This document shows, one piece after another, positions 35,857 through 46,247 of a stretch of 64,000 bases of DNA. Under the pieces are notes generated by a model that saw only the letters and a list, made by a program, of their open reading frames with translations, ran no database searches and was not told where the DNA came from. Source of the DNA: Cyathus striatus (lineage: Eukaryota > Basidiomycota > Agaricomycetes > Agaricales > Nidulariaceae); the NCBI GenBank assembly GCA_025738555.1, contig JAOVFP010000016.1, forward strand, positions 3,224,001 through 3,288,000. The letters run 5' to 3'. Position numbers and translations under genes: made by a program. Numbering within the stretch: the first letter of the stretch is position 1; every line of letters starts with the position of its first letter.

Positions 35857-36558
35857 AAGCTAGCGGCGCGCCCAAATCTCAGTTAGGTCCTCCTGGCGGA
35901 CTTCCCTCTCTCATCCGATAGCTGTTGGAAAAAGGATTGTTCTCAATGTCGCTCATGGGCTCCCATGCACTATCTCTTCTGAAAATAACTTTGTCCCTTA
36001 ACCCTAAATCCAAGCAATGAGTAGTGCTCCTTGTGGACTTGGATGCCCTTTTATCGCCTTCTCATCGCCCAATAGGCATTATGAATGCGTCTATCAGGAC
36101 ATCTTGCCATGGACGAATACCTAATGGACACCGAGTCTTACCGCCCACACATGCGGATGCCCTTCTAATCACACGTAAACGTCCATCATTCTCCGCGAGC
36201 GAGTCTTGGGAACGGACCACCTCTCCGAGTCGCTAGCCAGTCGAGTTGGGATTCGCAATGAACAGTTCGTTGGGAAATAAACTCGAACTGGCTCATCTAC
36301 CGCGATATCACGGATGCAGACCTCGGAGCTGGTGATAACTGGTCCCGGCCGATTACAAGGAGTGGGTCCGTAGCAACCCGAGGGTACTCCGCGATGTAGT
36401 GATAAATTTCCGGGATTTAAATTTTTATGTGACTAAAGTACAGGTATGTAATTGCCTGGTGATGGATATGGTTGGTGGATACTATTGTAAAGATGATTGA
36501 TGTTCGAGTAGATATAATGCAAACGTAAAGTTTCAAGTAGCCGAAAAAGAATACGCAG
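35857..36558. other. Convergent 3' flanks, no gene
   Basis: 700 bp between the ends of the KAT14-like gene (+) and the unknown gene (-). Fragmentary open frames near 36024-36236 show no family. Confidence 0.5.
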
Positions 36559-37578
36559 TCAAAATGTAAAAGGTCGTTTCATGTTCCTGCGGAACACATT
36601 GTCTGTTGTGGCTGGGGTAGTAGTGTCCACCACCGTCATCGCGCGCTTCCTAGTGCCTTTTCTGTTTTGGTTGGTGACTACCTGGAAAGGTGTAGGCTGA
36701 GGAATGGCCGATGGTGGCGCTTCAGCGCTCATCCTCCTCTTCGCGATGATAGGCCTATGAAGTTGCCCTTCGCCCAAGGACTGATAGCGGCTTCTGGCAG
36801 TAGCAATAATCTTGGGTGACTCGGGGCCAGATTCAACAAATTTGACCACTGGCTGTCGCTGAGGTATCTCCAATGCAGAGGCAGCCGCGTCGTAAACCCA
36901 ACTACTCTCGACGGATCCGTCTTCCGTAATCATAGGTCCACTGAAAGACTTTCTTCTGCCAACGCATCTCTTTTTCAAAGCCCTGAATTCCTCGCGACGC
37001 TCTGTACTCGTAGGCTTTGAATCTTCAATGTTGTTGGATATCCTAATTCCTGCTGTTGAATGGCTGCGTGCACGAGTAGCAGGCTTGATGTTCGTCGTGA
37101 CCTCCACTCCTTCCTCACCATTCGAAGCCATATCCTGCTCTGCCAACGGCTTGAACTCCATCTGCGACTTCTCCAAAAACTCCTTCACAGTCCTACCCCA
37201 ATCCTCCAAATGATAAAGTTTGTGTAACATCATCTTGAACGTAAACGGAAACTGCTTGTTCACTGGGAACTTTGCTAATGACTCTGCATCGTCTTCCGAG
37301 TCGGAATCTATACTGTCGCTGAGTAACAAGCTACCCGCCACTGTGTTTCTTCGTGGGCACCCTCCTGACACTCTTGGGGTTTCTGCCTTCCTGGTGCCTA
37401 CGATAGTGGCAAGGTTCTTGATTATGGGTGCGAGATCCTCTGGAATAGGGACATTTTGGACATCGCCTTGGAGCGTCGAGCTCGGACCTCCCTTCGTGGA
37501 GCGCGATCCTCTATTGGACAGGTGCTCGAATAGTTCGAACAGCCTGGCAAACTCTGCGGTTTTTGCGTTGGAGGACAT
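36559..37578 (-). CDS. Intronless protein of unknown function, 339 aa
   Basis: Single uninterrupted frame from ATG 37578 to the stop at 36561-36559, unusual in this intron-rich window. Not recognised. A likely structured N-terminal part (EFARLFELFEHLSN) is followed by a distinct block FPFTFKMMLHKLYHLEDWG-TVKEFLEKSQMEFKPL (about residues 105-145), which looks like the conserved core of a mushroom-specific family. An acidic stretch DSIDSDSEDDAES precedes it. The C-terminal half is low-complexity and basic (RRKSF, KRRMSAEAPP, RKGTRKRAMTV), suggesting a nuclear, phosphorylated protein. Confidence 0.7.
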   Translation of the reverse strand: MSSNAKTAEFARLFELFEHLSNRGSRSTKGGPSSTLQGDVQNVPIPEDLAPIIKNLATIVGTRKAETPRVSGGCPRRNTVAGSLLLSDSIDSDSEDDAESLAKFPVNKQFPFTFKMMLHKLYHLEDWGRTVKEFLEKSQMEFKPLAEQDMASNGEEGVEVTTNIKPATRARSHSTAGIRISNNIEDSKPTSTERREEFRALKKRCVGRRKSFSGPMITEDGSVESSWVYDAAASALEIPQRQPVVKFVESGPESPKIIATARSRYQSLGEGQLHRPIIAKRRMSAEAPPSAIPQPTPFQVVTNQNRKGTRKRAMTVVDTTTPATTDNVFRRNMKRPFTF

Positions 37579-38025
37579 TAAGCGTGACTGAAGAACGAAA
37601 ATAAGGAGCCGTAGATGCAGACACTGGTCGAGCTACAAGTGCTGGTTGTCGCAAAGGGCGAGCTGGTTGGGGAAACCCAACTAGGGAGGTCTTTATGAAT
37701 GTCTTCATTGAAACCGCATTGGCAGTGGCATTTAGTTGCTGTATGAGGAAGTTCGAAATTGTTTGCATTGACCTTATATATGGTATGTTATATCAGATCA
37801 ATGGAATCGTCCTTTGCTTTAAATCATCGCTTAGCCATGTATTGTTCGCGGGATAGTATATACATCAACTACTTATCTTGCTGATCAGCATTGTGTGGTA
37901 TCCGGATCCCGTCCATACCAAGTCCACAAACTACTTATAAGTCCCTCGATGGCACAACCAACGGTCAAACAATTTAGCCCATCACACCCAAGGGGTGGCT
38001 TTCGCTCTCACTCTTCCATTATCTC
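37579..38025. other. Spacer upstream of the 339-aa gene
   Basis: 450 bp. A minus-strand open frame (37511-37768) begins like a presequence but overlaps the next gene in another frame; treated as chance or an upstream ORF. No other feature. Confidence 0.45.
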
Positions 38026-39332
38026 TCAAATCCAGACTGACGTCACATTAAAAGCCGCGTTAGTAACTTCCAAATGTTCAATTGAATCGTCATCGGCGCG
38101 TTCACAACTCGGATATTCAATATCAGTCACTTTAACTTTCTCGCTGGAAGGATTTTCCTGAGAAGGATTGGCGACCATAATCCCGTAGAAAGAATCCCAG
38201 GTAATGTCCTTGAGCGATTTCAATCGGCGCGCTATAATGAGACTGGCGGTCAATTCCCTCCTCCGGATCTCCTTCGCGAATGGTTGACAGAGCTCGCATT
38301 CAGATGCTCCGATCACCGCACTAGCATTCTCCGACCCCGTACACGCATGGTCCATGTGGGTCCATATCATCTGCTCGTCGCAGAGGAAAATTCCCAAGTA
38401 GAGGTGGACTAAGTTTGTTAGAGGTGTCAACGTTTGTGCTACTGAGTGCTTTAAATGGCTATGATGTCAACAAGCAACCGGAGAAAAAAAGTCACTTACA
38501 GCTAACTCTTCTGCAGTAGGAAAGAAATCGGGAATCGGGGAATGGACAGAGCAGGTCAACGAGTCCTCAAAACAAATCCAGCAGCACGCCATGTTTAGTC
38601 GTTCGGTGCAAGTGATATGAAGATTCGTTAAGGCGGAGAAACGGTCTGAGATAAGGCTGAGAAGGGGCATGTCAATCCGAGGCACGAAAGACAGATGAAG
38701 AGAGGTTAATGTGTTGGAAAGTGAGATATCTTCCATGCCCGAGAAGATATGCTTCATACGGCTGTGTTGAGTGGCCAAGCCTTCAGGAGATAGGTTGATG
38801 CAAAGCGTCTGTAGGTTTGAAAAGAACGAGAGTCGCCAAGAATGATGCGACAGCACGGTAGAGACTGAAGCTATCGATCTGTGTGGTCCTCAGAAAGTCT
38901 CTTCAATAGAGGACAATGCGCATATACTCACCTAGTCCAGTTGAGACCAGCAGATGCAGCGATGCCACTCCTGAATTTGTTCTCTTGTTTTATAATAACC
39001 TTCCACAAAGCATCCCAGGCTTCTACTTTATCTAGAGAAAGGTGGCGAAGAAACTGGCGAAGAGTAATGAGTCGGCATTCAGACGAAACCAGCGTAAGAG
39101 GAATAATGTTGGTGAAAGCATAGAGCGCAGGGAGCGGACGCAAAGTCTCGACAAAGAATTCAACTATGAGCTCGATGACATCTAAAGGAATGCACGGTGA
39201 GAGTCGTTTAACTTCGAGTAGGTCAGTACAAGGCCTGGGCCTGGATTTCAGAGAACGCGTTCGTGTGCGTTGATACGAATTCTGAAATGAGTTTTTAGAG
39301 GATCTGAGAAAGACCGAACGATCACGAGGCAT
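38026..39332 (-). CDS. F-box-like / leucine-rich protein
   Basis: Typical of the large mushroom F-box families that feed SCF ubiquitin ligases. ATG at 39332; three exons with introns near 38934-38885 and 38503-38450; stop near 38028-38026. The N-terminal block LSPCIPLDVIELIVEFFVETL...LVSSECRLITLRQFLRHLSL fits a diverged F-box (usually LPxDVIExIxxxL...LVSR). The remainder (FFSNLQTLCINLS, LTSLHLSFVPRIDMPLLS, FSALTNLHITCTERL, LTPLTNLVHLYLGIF) has leucine spacing of irregular LRRs. Expected substrate unknown. Similar proteins in this group often lack a clear Skp1-binding consensus, so the F-box call is tentative. Confidence 0.6.
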
Positions 39333-39640
39333 ATTGTTAGCAGAAATAGATAGACAATGTATTGTAACAAAAGAAAGCTATAGGATATAGCAGTTGGGGT
39401 TGGAACGAAGGAGATGAGGCACTGCAGCCCTCCATCTTACCTTTATACGATCACATGACTGTGACCTAGGCCTAAAGCATAAACTCCTACCCAGTTCCTT
39501 CTCTGTAAAATTCAAAGCTTCAACCGTACGCAGCAAATGTTGCTTCCTAGAAGGGGCCCATATATACAGCAAAATAGAAAATACAAATCAAGACGTAATC
39601 TGAAGACGTCCCCACTGCTAGAACTTCTTGACGTGCACGT

Positions 39641-40780
39641 TCAACTGACGCCGAGATTCTGTAGCTTCTCCTCAACTTCCGTTTGAGTAGGCTGTGATGC
39701 AGGGGTATCGAACCCCGAACTGACAGGGACACTGATAGGCAAAGTAGTCGTTGGACCCGATCCTTCCCATCCTGGAAGAGCTTTGCGCTTTGCATCTTCG
39801 ACGCGATCGAAAAATTCAGGCTTTAAGATCCCTTTCTCGTCACCTTCAGTAAGTACGACACCGTTATCAGACAAGAAGAACTTCAGTCCTGCATCTAGAG
39901 CCTTCTGAACGTTGACGAAAATAAGTATTTGTGATTGTTTCCGCATACCTGAGAAAGAATGGACTCAGTCCCATATATACGACGCCGATTAGGAAAATGT
40001 AGATACCACTAATAACGTTGTCCCCCGCGACACCTTGAGCGAGATGGATATGATTTCTTGTCATTTTAGAAAGCCCGTGTTGTTCTAAAAATGCATCGAA
40101 GTTATTATGATGGTGGATAGCAGATTAAGGTATCTTACCGATGATCTTCCAAGCATCTCTGGTAGTCCCATGAACAGCTATGCCAGTTGGGATGTCCGAG
40201 ACAGCATGAATAGGCTTCAAATCCAGCTTCACGGCCTGCAAAAGTTGTGAAGAGTCAAAAATGAACTTGACGATATCATGGATCGAACCTTGATTGAGTG
40301 CCCTTGATTTGCTTTAATCCACCACTCTCCTGCTTTGGGATCCTCTGACCTAGAGTCGTTCTCAAACCTCAAATCATATCTTTGCTTAGTATCCGCCTTG
40401 ACTATCTCCTGCAGCTGCTCAAGCATCAACCCCGTAGCCTTAATCTTAGGTGATTCTAACTGAAAGTCATCTTCAATCAACCATGTCTTCAAGACTCAAG
40501 ATACGAAAAGACATACGAAATCTGAAATCTTCACGAATCCATCAGTGCGCATCGCAAGTCCTTCGGTCTTTGCTCCGTGTCGAAGCAACCAAGAAATAGT
40601 TTTCGACAACCGAACTTCAGGAGAATCCTTAGGCAGACCTCTGAGTTTCCCAGCCCCCTTCTGGTTAGCAGCGCCACCCTGCTTGGCACCCTTCTGCGCC
40701 CCTCCACTCTTCTTTTTGCCCTTTGAATTATCCCCGCTCTGAGCTGGAGCGTCTGCCGTGACGGGATCGGATGACTGCAT
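39641..40780 (-). CDS. TPT1: tRNA 2'-phosphotransferase Tpt1
   Basis: Removes the 2'-phosphate left at the splice junction after fungal tRNA splicing, using NAD+ and releasing ADP-ribose 1'',2''-cyclic phosphate. ATG at 40780, five exons, stop at 39643-39641. Motifs in order: after a Lys/Gly-rich leader, SKTISWLLRHGA (the R-H-G catalytic set), DGFVKISDF, RYDLRFEND, WWIKANQGHSI (ANQGHS signature), GIAVHGTTRDAWK, GLSKMTRNHIHLA, SGMRKQSQILIFVN, ALDAGLKFFLSDNGVVLTEG. All residues expected of the KptA/Tpt1 family are present. Functionally apt here, as the window also contains intron-bearing tRNA genes. The C-terminal tail beyond about residue 280 is low complexity. Confidence 0.93.
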
Positions 40781-41075
40781 GTTGGATTGGAGTTGTGGAT
40801 TCTGGGTAATATCTAATGCAAACTTGGGTGTTCGAAATTTCGCAGCCGTGGTGGAGGTGCTAATGTGTACAACCTTCGCGATCAGAAATGTGCATTAAAT
40901 TCCCGGTGTTGGAGAGTGTTATAATATTAATAAGTATCGGGTCATCATGACGAAGATTCGTGTGGACGGTACCGATTTAAATGCACGATATACTGGGGCG
41001 GTGAGTGGACAGTACCGAGAAATATGTAGTGCGGGGCTGAAATAAATAGTTTTCATAATTCGCATGAAATGATGT

Positions 41076-41103
41076 AACTAGTATTATGATACTTATACTC
41101 CAC
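41076..41103 (+). repeat. Outer inverted repeat, left arm
   Basis: TAACTAGTATTATGATACTT ATACTCCA is the exact reverse complement of 42735-42762. It directly abuts the inverted COQ10 copy, whereas on the right the equivalent sequences are 531 bp apart. Confidence 0.85.
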
Positions 41104-41217
41104 GGTCGACTTTGTTGAGCTCTATTTGCTGAATGCCTATACGGTAATACCTGATGCTGAAAAGTATTTCACATTTGGGGCCCCATCACCCTCTTCGTTT
41201 TAATCGCAGCGTTGACC
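41104..41217 (+). pseudogene. Inverted partial copy of COQ10 promoter and first exon
   Basis: Reverse complement of 42076-42202, about 90% identical after allowing a 13-base gap. Shared text includes CGGTCGACTTTGTTGAGCTC, TATACGGTAATACCTGA and GGGGCCCCATCACCCTCTTC. It keeps an ATG (41156) and about 24 codons parallel to the COQ10 presequence (LGPHHPLRFNRSVD) before diverging. Points away from COQ10 on the plus strand, so it could drive a non-coding transcript antisense to COQ10. Confidence 0.85.
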
Positions 41218-41395
41218 ATTACGGTACGGTTGGTAGCCCTATATTTTGCTTCTGGTCTTCGCTATAGGTACTTGATACTCCAGCAGAAATGTTCACTTAG
41301 ACAAAGTTAGTCACAATGGGCCAGCATTTATAATATGGGTCTTTTACAATTATCCAACACAAACTTAGCATTTTATGTAGAAAGACCTAAATATT

Positions 41396-42137
41396 TTATG
41401 ATTGCTTGGATCCATACAATTGCAGGCATCGTTCCTCAAATGCATTTACCATCAGCTTCGAGACTTGCTCAAAGAAGGAAGACGAAATGCTGGCATATAA
41501 CGGATTGGTGAAAGCGTACTCTAGATCAAGAGTCACCACAGTGGAATTACTTCGATGTGTGCCAGAACATCTGTTATCCACCAACTCTGCTGGAATAGCA
41601 CCGTTGGTTACAATGGGTTGGAAGCGCCATATAGTAGAAAGAGTTTTAAAAAGGGGTGTTGATGAAGACGCAACCGCCTGAATCGGGGTAAGGGACTAGA
41701 CTATTGGGAGGAAACAAGTACACACCTCGACGGATTCAGACGGAATACATGTAACTCTGCTCACATAGCTTTCCTTGAAGGAAAGAAAGCCTACGGTCAG
41801 TTCTGCATCCATAACCACTGTTCCTTGCAGACTGATCTTCTCCGGGGTGGTAATAATCCGTGAACCAATACAATAGGGAATGAACTTCGGATATGAGCGT
41901 ACATCCGCTACAACTTTGTATAATTCCTGTGCTCCATAACTGCGATGGATTCACCAGTTGGCACACATCGTATAGGTAGCTAGGAAGAACTCACGGAAGA
42001 ACTTTGCGCTCTTGGTATCGATGTGTTTGAGGTTCAAACGATGATCCTGAGAGGCCAAAAAACTGTCGGCATCGGTCAACGCTGCGATTAAAACGAAGAG
42101 GGTGATGGGGCCCCAAACGTGAAAAAGTTTTCAGCAT
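41396..42137 (-). CDS. COQ10: COQ10, coenzyme Q-binding START-domain protein (mitochondrial)
   Basis: Lipid-binding protein of the inner mitochondrial membrane that chaperones coenzyme Q for respiration. Three exons (42137-41995, 41939-41726, 41677-41396) give 212 aa, in the family's range. The N-terminus is an arginine-rich amphipathic presequence (MLKTFSRLGPHH, RFNRSVDRCRQFFG). The START/polyketide-cyclase domain follows: RYQERKVLPYGAQELYKVV, ADVRSYPKFIPYCIGSRI, VVMDAELTVGFLSFKESYVSRV, SSSTPLFKTLSTIWRFQP, LEYAFTNPLYASISSSFFEQV, LMVNAFEERCLQLYG. All hallmark blocks are intact. Promoter and 5' end are partly duplicated in inverted orientation 0.9 kb downstream, and a 531-bp segment separates its proximal and distal upstream DNA. 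Confidence 0.92.
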
Positions 42138-42203
42138 GTGCTCTTAGCTTCAGGTATTACCGTATAGGCATTCAGCAAATAGAGCTCAACAAAGTCGACC
42201 GTT

Positions 42204-42734
42204 GAGCAAGGATGCCGGGTATGAACGTACCCAGCATCCGGCGTCCAGCTGAGCAAGGTCTCGGCTCCAAGTCATCTGGTCGCGTCATCTCTCTCTTCCA
42301 TCATCCACCATCTTCTCAAACGCTCGCTCGACTAACCGTCTGCTTTACGCTCGCTTTAAATATTATATTTCGTTTTTCATTTCCCACCCTCCCTGATCCC
42401 CAGTCTTGCTGATTGTTGTAACTCGGGGTATTCATTGAAGGGCTTTTACTCATGCTTTACATTAGTGACTCGAGTCATTATATTGCTTGAAGGTGTAGCT
42501 TTGCACCGGTTTCTCTGATTGTGTTCGCAGTTTATCGATAGAATTAATGTAGTTACGTCAAGGATAGCGTATTAAGGGGCTGTTTTATCTTATTCTGTGT
42601 GAACATGGGTGAGAATCGCGGAGCAGTTCCCACCCGCCCAGCGGCTCGACTGCTCCGCGTCCATTTGAGCTTGCTCAAACCCAACCCAACCTCATTTAGC
42701 CTGTGTTTGCGCAGAGACCGTCGACGAGGCTGGA
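42204..42734. other. 531-bp segment absent from the inverted upstream copy
   Basis: Lies exactly where the inverted copy at 41103/41104 is continuous. Contains small GC-rich inverted repeats (GATGCCGGGTATG / ACCCAGCATCCGGCGTCC near 42210; GAGCAGT... near 42620; TTGAGCTTGCTCAA 42666). Either an insertion into the COQ10 promoter after duplication or a deletion in the copy. No transposase or clear target-site duplication seen. Confidence 0.5.
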
Positions 42735-42762
42735 TGGAGTATAAGTATCATAATACTAGTTA
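42735..42762 (-). repeat. Outer inverted repeat, right arm
   Basis: Exact reverse complement of 41076-41103, followed by a GGCCGGCTATCGCCGGC hairpin-like stretch near 42778. Confidence 0.85.
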
Positions 42763-42800
42763 AGTTATAGCAAATAAGGCCGGCTATCGCCGGCAAAACC

Positions 42801-43124
42801 CACTAACTACACACAAGTAACCTGCGAGGAATATCAAGCATACTTAGTAGGACAGAACTTATTATAATTGCTACGCGTATAGCACAGACGATAACTAACA
42901 AAGGGTGAAATATATGTAAGTAACGACGGTTGACCGCACAGACCTTAATGAAGCTGAAAGCCTCACTAACTACACACAAGTAACCTGCAAGGAATATCAA
43001 GCATACTTACTTAGTATGTGGACAGAACTTGCTACGCGTATAGCACAGACGATAACTAACAAAGGGTAAAATATATGTAAGTAACGACGGTTGACCGCAC
43101 AGACCTTAACGAAGCTGAAAGCCT
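42801..43124 (+). repeat. Tandem direct duplication, about 162 bp x 2
   Basis: Copies 42801-42963 and 42964-43124, over 90% identical, starting CACTAACTACACACAAGTAA and ending GAAGCTGAAAGCCT. They differ by small indels (ATTATAATT present only in copy 1; CTTA and TGT extra in copy 2). Non-coding; lies downstream of the first dienelactone hydrolase gene. Confidence 0.92.
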
Positions 43125-43255
43125 GAACAAGAGGGAAAGCGAAATGCCGAGAGTGTAAACAAGAACAAATGTATTGTAACTTACTGCCAAAGAATTTCGA
43201 GCTCGAGCCCTATAACCTTACTAACTAAAGTTAGTGGGAATGAAAGGAATTTCAG

Positions 43256-44397
43256 CTAAAGCTTCGCCCGGAACCACGCAACAGCCGCGTTGAACGCGCC
43301 CTCCTTGCCTGCCTTGACCTTCGAATCGCTCATATCGCCGCGTACAGAAAATCCATGCGTGCATCCCTCCCAATACTCCCTTTTATACCCAGGCTTGAAG
43401 GAGTGCATGACCTCATCTGCTTTCTCCTGTGCATATGGAGGGAACCAGTCGTCAATAGTGCAGCTATTTATCAGAAGAGGCGCCTTGGATGTGGATTTAT
43501 ATTTCTATGTCAGTGTCAGAAGATGTCCTGAAATCCAGAGGGGGACTCACTTCGAAGTCGCTGGGAACTTTAATGAGTGAAGGATGCGAGCACACAGCGA
43601 CAGAGATGATATTCTTGAAGGCAAGATTGAACGCGTATCTCGCTACACATGGGCATACTTAAATACATTTTCGAATTCTAACGCCATCGCCAACAACTCA
43701 CCTCCCATGCAGTATCCTGCAGCCCCGAATATGGTGACACCCTGCGACTTCAATGCAGAAATTACATTATCAAGGGGAGGTTGATTTGTGCAGGTCCGTG
43801 CCTCTTAAGCCACGCGCTGCCGTCAAAGTTTTTCTGGACACGATGTCTTCTCAGTATCTTTCAGAATAACAGTGACTATCAAGACGTACGCCATGCATAG
43901 CATTTGCAGGTACATAATCGCCGTTGAAGTAATCTGGAATAATAGTCTACGAAGATGCCAGAGCTCCCACTCATATCAATCGGACTTTGGTAAATGGGGA
44001 CCTCACCTTGAATCCGTTTGCAGCAAAGTCATCTGCCAACAGCTGGAAGAAAACAGTATCACCCTCACGCGTCTACTGTTCAACAGGTAAGCGGAGACGC
44101 ACCTGAGCGTTGATCAGCTGTGCTCCAAATGCATCGGGGAGGAACAACACGACCTTGTCCTTGGAGTAGTCAACGGGTGGTGTGGCGACGTAACAGTCCA
44201 CTCCACCGATCTTCTCCCATTTTCCTTTCACACCGTCAGGTTAGTTCAACATCCTCGAATTGTTGAGCGGGGAGCCACGCTCGGACCTTGGGGAGTGCCT
44301 TCGTGAGTTACACCTAGTAAATAACATTCAGTGCACCAGGTTCCTGTTGTGCATGGCGGCTACAATCACCCCTAAAACAGTCTTTGCAGAGACCCAT
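43256..44397 (-). CDS. Dienelactone hydrolase family protein, copy A, one frame slip
   Basis: Alpha/beta hydrolase of the carboxymethylenebutenolidase (dienelactone hydrolase) family. ATG 44397, about eight exons, stop CTA-complement at 43258-43256. Reads MGLCKDCFRGVTHEGTPQG, KWEKIGGVDCYVATPPVDY, VVLFLPDAFGAQLINAQ, GAAGYCMGA with the nucleophile Cys, PLLINSCTIDDWFPP with the catalytic Asp, and GCTHGFSVRGDMSD with the catalytic His. Near 43774 the exon reaches a stop unless one base is added in a CCCC run (aligned with copy B, one base short). Intron 3 uses a normal GT donor, unlike copy B. Less conserved than copy B around the nucleophile (CMG versus CFG). Possibly a pseudogene if the slip is real. 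Confidence 0.8.
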
Positions 44398-45160
44398 TGC
44401 AGATTCACGGAAGGAATTGGGAGATAAAGTCACAGTTTGGTTACAGAGGGGAAGTGCCTGTGTACACAGGTGACCGACCAGGCTACCAGGGTCCAGATTG
44501 GTCCATGAACATCGCTTCCTGACTTAATGATAGAAGTTTCAAAAACAAGGCCACGAAATACCTCGACCCGCCAGACGCCAACAGATGTCATTGGGAATAA
44601 ATGCGCGCCCCTGGTCTTTGCTCATTTTTCCACGTCAAAGCACCTGAGAAATAAGGAAGAATTTCACAGCCCAGCTAGCTTTCAAGCACTCTTCTAGTTG
44701 GAGTGACCGTTTAAAAGATCTCGTATCACTCGTATGGAGATATGTTGATCTCGTGCAGCGCGCAGCTTCCAAAGCAAGTTCCACATATGAATATAAGTAC
44801 TTATTGCATGATGGTGGTGGTCATAGTACTTATTGGTTTGTTGGATTCTCCGTATGGCAGATTGTTATATTATTAATAACGACTCGTGTCGCCAGCAAGT
44901 ATTTATTCAACCTAAATATAATGGAGGTGGCGAGTACCAGGGGAGTTGAGATGTAGAACGAGATATATGGAATTCAACGTTGACATGGTAAGAAAGATGC
45001 AGAAGCGGTACAACTTAGAACTTACAATGCACCTTCCCCGCGTGGGAAGTTGATTTCATCTCCGTCTATAACTGAGTACTTGCAATATTTTTGCAATTCA
45101 AATGTACCATCCTAACAAATAATCATACATCTTCATATTTACAAGCTTTCTCAACTATGC
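44398..45160. other. Spacer between the two dienelactone hydrolase genes
   Basis: 760 bp; promoter of copy A, then AT-rich text. No coding exon supported. Confidence 0.5.
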
Positions 45161-46247
45161 CTAAAGCTTTGTCTGGAACCACTCAACAGCAGCCTTAAAC
45201 GCGCCCTCCTTGCCCGCCTTAACCTTCGGATCACTCATATCACCACGAACAGCAAATCCATGCGTGCATCCGTCCCAGTACTCCCTCTTATATCCAGGCT
45301 CGAACGAGCTCAATATCTCGTCTGCAAGCGCTTGCGAGGGCGCAGGGAACTGCTCGTCATGGGTGCAGCTGTTGATCAGGAGAGGAGCTTTCGAAGCTTC
45401 TTTGTATTTCTACATAGCAAAGTTAGTATCGGCTTCGAATACCGAATGCACGGGAGTACGCACGTTGAGGTCGTCAGGGGCCTTGAGCAATGAAGGGTGC
45501 GAGCACACAGCAACGGCGATACGGTTCTCAAACGCAAGGTTGAAGACATATCTCGCTCCGAAGCAGTATCCAGTGGCTCCGAAGGTGGTGATGCCTTCAG
45601 ATTGCAATGCAGCAATGACACTGTTAAGGGGTGGATCAGTTTGTTCCTGTCCATGGTTCGCGAACCATTTCATGATGTCGAAGTCTTTCTAGACATCACA
45701 TCAGCTCAATACCTTTCTGAACAGCAGAAACCACCAGAACTTACGCCGGGGCCCATAGCATCAGCAGGAATAGGGTCACCATTTAAGTAGTCCGGAATGA
45801 TGGTCTATGCACAAATATCTAATCAGTACGCTAAAACAGCTATAGAAAGTAAATATAGCTACCTTGAAGCCGTTCGCGGCATAGTCATCTGCCAACAGCT
45901 AGAATGGAAAGAAGGAAATAACGTCATTCTCATGCGTCTATTCTATATCTAATAACTTGACGTGCCTGAGCGTTTTGCAGCTGCGGTCCAAAGATATCGG
46001 GGAGGAAGAGGACGGCTTTGTCCTTGGGGTAGTCGACGGTGGGTGTGGCGACGTAGCAGTCCACTCCACCGATCTTCTCCCACTTGCCTGTACACATCGT
46101 CAGTCCGAGCCCATAGCATGAGCCAAACTCGACCGACCAGCGGGAGTGCCTTCATGGGTTACACCTATACACCGGCAATCAGTTAGACAGCCCGGAGGTG
46201 CAGAACGAAACAGACACACCCCTAACACAATCCTTGCAGAAACTCAT
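45161..46247 (-). CDS. Dienelactone hydrolase family protein, copy B, intact
   Basis: Paralog of the gene at 43256, same strand and exon plan. ATG 46247; reads MSFCKDCVRGVTHEGTPAG, KWEKIGGVDCYVATPTVDY, AVLFLPDIFGPQLQNAQ, LLADDYAANGFK, TIIPDYLNGDP, FGATGYCFGARYVFNLAFE (nucleophile Cys), LLINSCTHDEQFPAP (Asp) and GCTHGFAVRGDMSDPKVKAG (His). Stop at 45163-45161. About 255 aa, normal for the family. Intron 3 begins with GC (GCACGT at 45965) rather than GT, while copy A has GTGCGT at the same place. The family cleaves dienelactones in aromatic breakdown, but fungal members of this type have unproven substrates. Confidence 0.88.

Larger units (their letters stand above)
40781..41395. other. Spacer carrying inverted COQ10 promoter/exon copy
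   Basis: Holds the TPT1 promoter on the left and, from 41076 on, an inverted copy of COQ10 upstream DNA (listed separately). No independent gene. Confidence 0.55.

Noticed and set aside
41406..41681. 91-codon plus-strand frame inside the inverted-repeat locus
   Set aside because: Antisense shadow of COQ10 exon 3; the minus strand carries the conserved protein.
41076..42762. Calling the whole COQ10 locus a DNA transposon because of its terminal inverted repeats
   Set aside because: The inner arms are copies of COQ10's own promoter and coding start, no transposase is present, and no flanking target duplication is visible.
42801..43124. CRISPR-like array
   Set aside because: Only two long adjacent units without spacers, in a eukaryotic genome.
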